A DNA stretch of 7,338 bases from Oscillospiraceae bacterium (GTDB lineage: Bacteria > Bacillota > Clostridia > Saccharofermentanales > Saccharofermentanaceae), in the NCBI GenBank assembly GCA_902795955.1, contig CADBNJ010000126.1, forward strand, positions 1-7,338. Reading direction: 5' to 3'. The first letter of the stretch is position 1; each line of letters begins with the position of its first letter. The notes beneath the pieces are model-generated. The model had not been told where the DNA came from, searched no databases, and saw only the letters and a list, made by a program, of their open reading frames with translations. Made by a program: the position numbers and the translations under genes. This document shows positions 1 through 6,371 of this stretch, in pieces.

Positions 1-1347
1 GGATTCGCGCTGAAGTATTATTATGTCCTCATCACATCCATCTATGACCGCCAGCATGACGTGGGCGTTTTCGGCGGGAAAGAATGGCATGCGGGATATA
101 TCGAATACATCCTCAACAACCACAGCCTTCCCAACGTCAGCCCCGACGAGATGTGGCAGTCGTATCATCCGCCTCTCCACCACACCGTCAGCGCAATGTG
201 GATCGGCTTCAACGAGAAGATACTCTCGGTTGATCACGATGCGGCAAGGGAGAGCCTGCAGGTGCTCGCGCTTTTGTATTCGATGCTGATAATAATCATC
301 TCGATTAAGATAATGAGATACTTTAAGCTCAAGGGACACGCGCTTTATCTGCCTTTGATCATACTGAACTTTCATCCGGCCATAATAATGTTTGCCGGAA
401 GCATCAATAACGACCCGCTGGCAGCAGTGTTTGTAATGGGCGCGATCCTTACGACTCTTAAGTGGTACAGGAAGCAGACGGCCGGGAATATCATTAAGAT
501 CGCTCTATGTATCGGTCCGGGCATGATGACTAAGATGTCATCAGCCGTCGTTGCCCCCGCAGTCGCACTCGTGTTCCTTATGGTGCTTGTCAGACGCATC
601 AAAGATAAGAACGATATCAAAGGGATCTTCACGCAGTACGGGATCTTCGGTGCCGTCTGCATTCCTCTGGGGATGTGGCATCCCGTACGCAATATGCTCA
701 GATGGGGGCTTCCGCTTCTCTATGTCCCGGGACTTCCGGACAATGCGCTGCAGAAGATAAACATGCCCTTCTTCGACAGGGTGACGGACTTCTCCTCTTA
801 CCAGTTCAGGAATGTTTATGAGCAGTGGGCAACTATAGAAGACGGTGCCATAAGCGGGTACAACGAATTCAATCCGCTCACGGTGGCACTCAAGACCTCT
901 GTTTTCGGTGAGTATCTTAATGACAAAGCCTTTGAGAACATCAAAGGGATCAATGTGTATTTCTTCTCATTCTTCATGTTCTGGACAGCGGTCATTATTG
1001 CCATACTCGCGGCGGTCGCCGTGATACGCCTGCTGACATCGGGCAAGCTCATCCCGGGGGACGATAAAGCCATAAAGGCCGGCGTGTGGTTCCTGGTATC
1101 CTTCATAGTTGTCTCCATGGTAAGCTACTACAAACTTGCCGGTGACCTTCCCTTCGTCTGCACGATGAATTTCAGGTACATCGTACCGCTTGTGCCGGTA
1201 TCACTTACGCTGGCAGGATTGTGGATAGATAAGGAGCTGCTCGGCAGAGCGGGAATACGCAAAAAGGCGCTGGCAGCACTTTACTCGTGCTTCATTGTCT
1301 TCGCATTCAGTACAACAGTATTTATGGGGGCTGTGGGATTCATATGA
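1..1347 (+). CDS. GT-C membrane glycosyltransferase, GT39-like (5' partial)
   Basis: The frame is open to the window edge, so the N-terminus, probably including the first membrane helix, is missing; 448 residues are present. GT-C enzymes of this type move a sugar from a polyprenyl-phosphate carrier to an acceptor outside the membrane. Counting from the first codon in the window, a YDRQHD segment (residues 15-20) fits the catalytic-Asp loop of GT39-like enzymes, followed by YHPPLHH near 55-61. SINNDPL lies near 134-140, and FRY at 391-393 (FRYIVP) sits near a late helix. About ten hydrophobic segments follow the first loop. The GTG at position 61 is an internal codon: the upstream codons continue the conserved loop. 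The gene ends TGA at 1345-1347 and overlaps the next gene, so the two are probably cotranscribed. Donor and acceptor cannot be told from sequence. The GT-C assignment is secure; the exact family is not. Confidence 0.85.
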   Translation, partial: GFALKYYYVLITSIYDRQHDVGVFGGKEWHAGYIEYILNNHSLPNVSPDEMWQSYHPPLHHTVSAMWIGFNEKILSVDHDAARESLQVLALLYSMLIIIISIKIMRYFKLKGHALYLPLIILNFHPAIIMFAGSINNDPLAAVFVMGAILTTLKWYRKQTAGNIIKIALCIGPGMMTKMSSAVVAPAVALVFLMVLVRRIKDKNDIKGIFTQYGIFGAVCIPLGMWHPVRNMLRWGLPLLYVPGLPDNALQKINMPFFDRVTDFSSYQFRNVYEQWATIEDGAISGYNEFNPLTVALKTSVFGEYLNDKAFENIKGINVYFFSFFMFWTAVIIAILAAVAVIRLLTSGKLIPGDDKAIKAGVWFLVSFIVVSMVSYYKLAGDLPFVCTMNFRYIVPLVPVSLTLAGLWIDKELLGRAGIRKKALAALYSCFIVFAFSTTVFMGAVGFI

Positions 1348-2915
1348 TGCGATCGAAGAATAACAGATTTAATAACCTGATATCCCGGACAGACACAAGT
1401 ATGGTAATGAGGATCCTGTTCTGGCTCTTCCTCGCCACGGGCTTTTTTGTGAGAGTATTCAGATTCGGGTCATTCCCTTCAGGACTTAATCAGGACGAGG
1501 CATTTGCAGGATACGAGGCCTATTCCCTGCTTCACTACGGCACTGACACGGCAGGATATCACAACCCTGTATATCTCGTTGCCTGGGGCTCAGGAATGAA
1601 CGCGCTCGAGACATATCTCATGATCCCGTTCGTCGCCATATTCGGTCTCACTCCGTTCGCCATCAGACTGCCTCAGCTGCTTCTGTCCATTGCTTCACTT
1701 ATAGTAACATATCTCCTCACGTCGAGATTATTCGACAAGAAGACCGGTCTTGCCGCGTTGGGACTTCTGGCTGTCTGCCCCTGGCACATTCTCCTGAGCC
1801 GCTGGGCACTTGAATCCAATCTGGCGCCGGGATTCATCCTCATCGCAACGTATTTCTTCGTGCTCGGCGCAGATAAAAACAAATATCTCATACTGTCGGC
1901 GGTCTTCTACGGACTGTCCCTGTACACATACGCCACGATCTGGACGATCGTTCCGTTCATCCTTCTCTTTGAGATACTCTATCTCGTTTATACGCGCAAG
2001 ATCACACTGAACATCCACGCGTTGATCAGCGGAGCAGTTCTGGCTGTTATGGCAGTCCCGCTGATCCTTTTTGTACTTGTCAATACAGGTCATATGAATG
2101 AGATAAGGTCATCCTTCATATCCATTCCCAAATTGCTTTATTTCAGATCTGGTGAAGTATCGTTCAAAGACATGCTCAAGAAGTCACTGAACCTCTGGGA
2201 TATCTTCAAGAACCAGTCAGACGGACTGCCGTGGAATTTTGTCGAAGGCTATGGCTTCATAGGCTACGTAATCTGGCTTCTGAGCATCGGCGGATTTGTT
2301 CTGCTTGTCTATGCTCTTTACAAACAGATACGCAAGGAACACAGGACCTTTGCCCCCGGCGTGATCCTCATGATCAACTTCCTGGCCGCCCTTGTCCTCG
2401 GAACACTGATAAACGTTAACATCAACAGGATCAACATCTTATTCATCCCGGTGGTTATATTTGCTGCATACTGTCTCGGCAGGATAAAGAGCAAATGGGT
2501 CATGCTGGGCGTCGCAGCGTATTTCGCACTGTTCACGATATCTTTCGAGAAAGCATATTACACAACATACAACGAGAAGCTGAGCTATCACTTCGGGGCG
2601 GGTCTCGATCAGGCTCTCGAGACGGCAAATTCCAAGGCAGACAAAGTATACCTGAGTTCTGCTATCCATTACCCCAAGGTCCTTTTCTACGATAAGATAC
2701 CTGTAGATGAATTCAGAGATTCAGTTGTCTACAACAACTATCCCGCTGCATTCCTGAGTCCGGACTCATTCACGCATTACAGCTATGTATTCGACATCAA
2801 TAGCCCATCTGAAGACGGTGCATATATCATCCGCGACGGCGAAGACACCGGTGCATTTACAGAGCACGGCTTTACTGCCGAGAAACATGGCGTTTTCCTT
2901 GTGATGTACAGATAA
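1344..2915 (+). CDS. ArnT/PMT_2-type GT39 membrane glycosyltransferase
   Basis: This 523-residue polytopic protein fits the usual length of bacterial GT39/PMT_2 enzymes, which use lipid-linked sugars on the outer membrane face. A first helix (about residues 22-37) leads into an extracytoplasmic loop with NQDEA at 49-53, whose Asp-Glu is the expected catalytic pair, then YHNPVY at 72-77. RLPQL at 108-112 and SRWALES at 152-158 match conserved GT39 positions. About ten further helices follow. The last 120 residues or so (from about 405) are hydrophilic, with many Tyr and Asp, and look like a small extracytoplasmic domain. I chose ATG 1344 because it makes an ATGA overlap with the upstream stop, with a weak GTGGGA six bases ahead. 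ATG 1347 is almost equally good, and ATG 1401 would still keep the first helix. A GTG at 1287 would extend the frame but lies deep inside the upstream gene. Sugar and acceptor are unknown. Confidence 0.88.
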   Translation: MMRSKNNRFNNLISRTDTSMVMRILFWLFLATGFFVRVFRFGSFPSGLNQDEAFAGYEAYSLLHYGTDTAGYHNPVYLVAWGSGMNALETYLMIPFVAIFGLTPFAIRLPQLLLSIASLIVTYLLTSRLFDKKTGLAALGLLAVCPWHILLSRWALESNLAPGFILIATYFFVLGADKNKYLILSAVFYGLSLYTYATIWTIVPFILLFEILYLVYTRKITLNIHALISGAVLAVMAVPLILFVLVNTGHMNEIRSSFISIPKLLYFRSGEVSFKDMLKKSLNLWDIFKNQSDGLPWNFVEGYGFIGYVIWLLSIGGFVLLVYALYKQIRKEHRTFAPGVILMINFLAALVLGTLINVNINRINILFIPVVIFAAYCLGRIKSKWVMLGVAAYFALFTISFEKAYYTTYNEKLSYHFGAGLDQALETANSKADKVYLSSAIHYPKVLFYDKIPVDEFRDSVVYNNYPAAFLSPDSFTHYSYVFDINSPSEDGAYIIRDGEDTGAFTEHGFTAEKHGVFLVMYR

Positions 2916-2926
2916 GAGATCTTATC
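2911..2926. repeat. Short inverted repeat over the stop codon of the second glycosyltransferase gene
   Basis: GATAAGA (2911-2917) and TCTTATC (2920-2926) are perfect complements separated by only two bases. The repeat covers the TAA stop at 2913-2915. The loop is too tight, the stem too AT-rich and no T-run follows, so it is not a convincing terminator alone. It may be chance. Confidence 0.35.
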
Positions 2927-2959
2927 CCCTGCCGTACGCTGCCGCATCCTGACAGAACA

Positions 2960-3074
2960 GGTACAAGAGTAATATTCCGAATGACTTTGAGCACGAGCGT
3001 GTATGCGCACAGATAGTCATCTGCGCATTAATTCACGCGAAGTGCGACTGCATTCGGAATTTTACTCTTGTACC
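2960..3074. repeat. 115-bp nested palindrome between convergent genes
   Basis: The outer arms, 2960-2983 and 3051-3074, are 24 bases each and complementary at 23 positions (one T/A mismatch). Inside, further arms pair in order: GCAC 2991-2994 with GTGC 3042-3045, GCGTG 2997-3001 with CACGC 3034-3038, ATGCGCA 3003-3009 with TGCGCAT 3022-3028, then GAT 3012-3014 with ATC 3019-3021 around a four-base loop AGTC. The whole segment can therefore fold into one long bulged hairpin on either strand. It ends one base from the stop codon of the minus-strand fusion gene and 45 bases after the stop of the plus-strand gene. No T-run follows either arm, so it is not a textbook intrinsic terminator, although it could block readthrough or protect 3' ends. 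A dispersed palindromic or MITE-like element is an alternative; I see no clear target-site duplication and no coding sequence inside. Confidence 0.85.
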
Positions 3075-3075
3075 C

Positions 3076-6000
3076 TCACATTGCCCATCCCGGCGACCAT
3101 TTTACAAAGTGCGTAATGTAATCTACTGACACTTCCGAACCGTTCAGGATCGGCAGGAACAGAATAAACAGAAGGACTGCAATGACTGCATAGACATACA
3201 CTGCTTTCCTGAACTTGGGAAATCTCTTGCCGAGATCAGTCAGTGCATAGATGCACATTACAGTAATGAAAGGAACACTTGCAAAGTAGTGATAGATAAA
3301 TACATATCTTGATATCAGGATCCAGGGCAGATACTGTGCGAGATAACCTATCATCAGGAATGCAGCCTTCTTATCCTTGCGGTTGATCCAAAGATATAAC
3401 ATATAGAGTGATGCCGGTATTCCGAGCCACCATATTGCCGGATTGCCGAGAAGAACGATTACTCTTCTCAACGAATCCGTAATAGGCTCGTATACGAACA
3501 ACACAGGTCTGTACATAACAGGCCACTGATACCATTCTGATGAGTACGGGTGTGTTGAAGTAATGTTCGTATGGTAATTGAACATGAGCTTCTGTGCTTC
3601 GAGCATCTTGGTGATGAGGCTTCTGCCCTCCACACCGTCATTGAACGGAATGTATGTCAAAGTGTAGATAATGAGCGGTATGAATATAAATACCAGGAAG
3701 CACCAGGCAATAGTCAATATGAGCTTACGGTTGAACGTCCTCACCACATCGAAATCATCTCCGGGTTCCATCTTCTTCTCAAAGCGGTGAAGCGAATTAT
3801 TGAACTCTCTGTAACGGTGGAAGAACGAAGCAAAAAGTATTACTGCAAGACCTATGGCAGAATACACGCCGATCCATTTCGATGAGATGCCGAGAGCCAT
3901 GAATACGCCGCACCAGAACAGCGGCTTGAACGTCTTGCTCAAAGGCACGTCAAAGAAGTTATACTGCGTGTATTCATACATGAATATGTACGATATCATG
4001 ATGAACATTACCGCATAGACATCTATCGTCGCGATCCTGGACTGAACGAAATGCATGAAGTCCGCCGAGAACACGATCGTGGTAATAGTTGCAAGCTTTG
4101 TGCTGTCAAAGAACTTCTTGGCGAAAACATACATCGCGAATATCATGATGATTCCGCAGACGGTGCCGCTGAAACGCCACCCGAACGGATTCATTCCGAA
4201 GATCATGGTTCCTATGGCCATTATCTCCTTGCCCAGCTGAGGATGCGTATTCTCATAGCAATACAGACCGTTCTTCATCTCGTGAACATGGCGCGTATAG
4301 TGAACCTCGTCGAAATAAGTGCCGTTCATGTATGTATCTTCAGTCACGGCATACTCCTGCTCATCAAACAGATTATGGAATTTGTCGGTATTCACGGGAG
4401 TAATGATGTTACCGTTCCCGTCCTTGAATACCATCTCTATGATCGCATCTGCCTTGTTCGCCTCTATCGGAGCGATATAAAGATATCTGGTGACAATATC
4501 GACTTCAGTCTTGTTCCAGTTATAAACCGAACCGGTATCCCAAGGATTATCCTCAGTAAAAAGCGAATACCATGTCTCACTGTCCGAGGAATAAGCCACG
4601 GTGTATTTCTGATTGAATTCATGACCGAGATAAGTCCACATCTCCTTGATGTTGCGGTCGGCACCAAAGTCGATATAAACATTGCCTTCCTTGACGATAG
4701 AGTACTCTGTCGTCGGCGCGGACATATTGCCCAGATGGAAGAATGCAACAAACGAATAGACAACCATGATCACGCTCACGATGATGTAATCCCGCTTATT
4801 CATCGTGGCAACAATAACGGAATGTGTAAAGGATCGCCTGTCATTGTCGCGCCTTGTCCAGTACGATGAGTTATCGCTGATCATCTTCTCCAGGTGCTCT
4901 TTCTCCTTGAAAGGAGATTCCGCCTTGGCAAAAAGCCGTACAGTCGTAAATACAAGGTAAGCAAAAACAAGCAGTTCAAACACACAAACCGTCATTATCA
5001 CCCTGTTATGCCTGTCGAAATTCTGCGGATCATAATAATAGAGTACATGGTATGCATTGAAGAAAGCCACAAGGCTTGTCGATACAAACAGGATGAACGA
5101 CTCCAGCCTCGGCCTTAGAATGAAAGCAAACAGAAGGAATACAACTGCCGGATAGATATACCTCTCATGCATTCTCACAGAGAATGTAAATATGCATATC
5201 ATGATGAAGGCAGACAGGAAGAAATATACCGATCTCGATTTACGGCACTTGATGAATATGAACGTCGCAGCAAGATATGTCACGACTATTGCACATGTTC
5301 CCCAGAACTTCATCGACAGTCCGAGGAACAGCTCATCCTGGCCAATCCAGATCTTGCCCATCAAACCCCAGAAATTGTAGGCGTTAACCGAACTGTACGG
5401 ATATGATGTAACTGTATCAGTGTACTGCTTGAGTGCATCACCTATGCCAAAGGGAAGCATCAGCAAAAACACGAAAGCGATCGCTCCCAGTCCTGCTCCC
5501 GTCTGCACCATCAGAGTTCTTGTAAACTTCTTCTTATCCTTATAACTCTTGAGCAATTCATTCACATAGGCGAACACAATAACCGGAGCAAACATCAGTG
5601 CCTGTGGCTTTACGAGGATCGAGAAACCATATATGAAATATGCCGGAATTGTCTTATTCTGATAGAACAGACACATAACCACAACAAGAAGCAGAACAAA
5701 AACAGAATCGGTCTGTCCCCATACCGCACTGTCTATCAGCACAAGCGGATTGAGCAAAATAAGCAACGAGATGCCAAGGCTTCCGAGCTTATTGATCTTC
5801 ATTTCCTGCGCCAGTCTGAATGCCAGATAAGCTATTCCCACATCAGCAACAATTGCGGGCAACTTGATCAATACTACAAATGCCGAAGTCCCGCCCTCCA
5901 AGTGGAAGAACTTTGCCGTAGCACCGAGCATCCAGAATATGTATACAAATCCAGGCGGATAGTCAGTATACATCTCAGATGTATAGAAATTAGATAAACC

Positions 6001-6264
6001 CTGCTCGAAAGCAAGCTTAGACCAGGAAGTAAAGCAGCTTATATCTGAAGCAAATCCATGATAACCCTGCGAAGAATTACGGTAGGATATCAAAACTCTC
6101 AGGATTATGCCCGCAGCAAATACGGCAATGATCTGCCAGCGCTTAAAACTGCGTTCCTTACACAGTCCCTTATTGAGCGGATTATCTATCCCCGCCAAAT
6201 AGTATCTGTAAACGAAATAAGCTAATATGATGAACCCGACGGCCGAACCCACAAAAAACTTCAT
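3076..6264 (-). CDS. Fused Gpi18-like mannosyltransferase and PMT-type protein O-mannosyltransferase
   Basis: The protein has 1062 residues, about twice a usual GT-C enzyme, and carries two sets of GT-C signatures. Residues 1-445 resemble Gpi18-like mannosyltransferases (COG5542): an Asp in the first outer loop (D74, SDISCF), DYPPGF at 101-106, WGQTD at 182-186 and HERYIYP at 366-372. A charged, probably cytoplasmic linker spans about 445-490. Residues 490-1062 resemble PMT/GT39 protein O-mannosyltransferases: FDEVHY at 651-656 with the catalytic Asp-Glu pair, HPQLGKE at 674-680 (HPPLGK is usual), SSKWIG at 794-799, and the PMT_4TMC-like HPYSSEWYQWP at 905-915, then RYVFIYHY at 986-993. Residues 511-650 are a soluble insert before the DE motif that resembles an F5/8C (discoidin) beta-sandwich. 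The expected reaction is transfer of mannose from polyprenyl-phosphate-mannose to Ser/Thr of exported proteins; the role of the first module is unknown. ATG 6264 has AAGGGGTG upstream, spaced 11-12 bases, and its own promoter. The sugar is inferred from family, not seen. Confidence 0.9.
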   Translation of the reverse strand: MKFFVGSAVGFIILAYFVYRYYLAGIDNPLNKGLCKERSFKRWQIIAVFAAGIILRVLISYRNSSQGYHGFASDISCFTSWSKLAFEQGLSNFYTSEMYTDYPPGFVYIFWMLGATAKFFHLEGGTSAFVVLIKLPAIVADVGIAYLAFRLAQEMKINKLGSLGISLLILLNPLVLIDSAVWGQTDSVFVLLLVVVMCLFYQNKTIPAYFIYGFSILVKPQALMFAPVIVFAYVNELLKSYKDKKKFTRTLMVQTGAGLGAIAFVFLLMLPFGIGDALKQYTDTVTSYPYSSVNAYNFWGLMGKIWIGQDELFLGLSMKFWGTCAIVVTYLAATFIFIKCRKSRSVYFFLSAFIMICIFTFSVRMHERYIYPAVVFLLFAFILRPRLESFILFVSTSLVAFFNAYHVLYYYDPQNFDRHNRVIMTVCVFELLVFAYLVFTTVRLFAKAESPFKEKEHLEKMISDNSSYWTRRDNDRRSFTHSVIVATMNKRDYIIVSVIMVVYSFVAFFHLGNMSAPTTEYSIVKEGNVYIDFGADRNIKEMWTYLGHEFNQKYTVAYSSDSETWYSLFTEDNPWDTGSVYNWNKTEVDIVTRYLYIAPIEANKADAIIEMVFKDGNGNIITPVNTDKFHNLFDEQEYAVTEDTYMNGTYFDEVHYTRHVHEMKNGLYCYENTHPQLGKEIMAIGTMIFGMNPFGWRFSGTVCGIIMIFAMYVFAKKFFDSTKLATITTIVFSADFMHFVQSRIATIDVYAVMFIMISYIFMYEYTQYNFFDVPLSKTFKPLFWCGVFMALGISSKWIGVYSAIGLAVILFASFFHRYREFNNSLHRFEKKMEPGDDFDVVRTFNRKLILTIAWCFLVFIFIPLIIYTLTYIPFNDGVEGRSLITKMLEAQKLMFNYHTNITSTHPYSSEWYQWPVMYRPVLFVYEPITDSLRRVIVLLGNPAIWWLGIPASLYMLYLWINRKDKKAAFLMIGYLAQYLPWILISRYVFIYHYFASVPFITVMCIYALTDLGKRFPKFRKAVYVYAVIAVLLFILFLPILNGSEVSVDYITHFVKWSPGWAM

Positions 6265-6274
6265 TAACTGACTG

Positions 6275-6302
6275 CACCCCTTGATTTTATAAATGAATTA
6301 TA
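6275..6302 (-). promoter_or_regulatory. Putative -10 box and ribosome binding site of the fusion glycosyltransferase gene
   Basis: On the minus strand a perfect TATAAT lies at 6297-6302, about 33 bases before the ATG at 6264, and AAGGGGTG at 6275-6282 is a plausible Shine-Dalgarno, with 12 bases between its GGGG and the start codon. This predicts a leader of roughly 25 bases. I find no good -35 hexamer at 16-18 bases, where the terminator's T-run and stem lie. The box sits just after the terminator of the upstream gene, consistent with separate transcription. Confidence 0.55.
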
Positions 6303-6315
6303 CAATAACAAGCAT

Positions 6316-6345
6316 AAAAAAGGAGCCTTTTGTCAAGGCTCCTTT
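6316..6345 (-). terminator. Rho-independent terminator of the Thr-rich surface protein gene
   Basis: On the minus strand an 11-bp perfect stem (6335-6345 with 6319-6329) encloses a five-base loop and runs into six T (6316-6321). Its core is GGAGCC/GGCTCC. It starts 26 bases after the TAA stop of the surface protein gene and ends before the fusion gene promoter. On the plus strand the arm is followed by CTAAT, not a T-run, so it acts mainly in the minus direction. Confidence 0.92.
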
Positions 6346-6371
6346 CTAATCAGAAGATCAGTTAATAATTG

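Noticed and set aside
61..63. GTG at 61 as the true start of the first gene
   Set aside because: The frame is open to base 1, and the upstream codons encode YDRQHD, which fits the catalytic loop of GT39-like enzymes, so the gene begins before the window.
1287..1343. Upstream GTG start for the second glycosyltransferase
   Set aside because: It would add 19 residues coded entirely within the upstream gene, with no helix or motif. The ATG at 1344 overlaps the stop, the usual arrangement for coupled genes.
2960..3074. Integron attC site
   Set aside because: The palindrome length is in range, but neither end carries the GTTRRRY / RYYYAAC core pair, and no cassette array or integrase is present.
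4051..4869. 272-codon open frame on the plus strand inside the fusion glycosyltransferase gene
   Set aside because: It lies wholly antisense to a frame with clear family motifs on both sides. Its translation has a scattered His/Arg/Ile-rich makeup with no recognisable domain, as expected of an antisense shadow.
6331..6336. TTGACA on the minus strand as the -35 of the fusion gene promoter
   Set aside because: It matches the consensus perfectly but lies in the terminator hairpin, 28 bases from the TATAAT, too far for a normal promoter, and no good -10 lies 16-18 bases after it.
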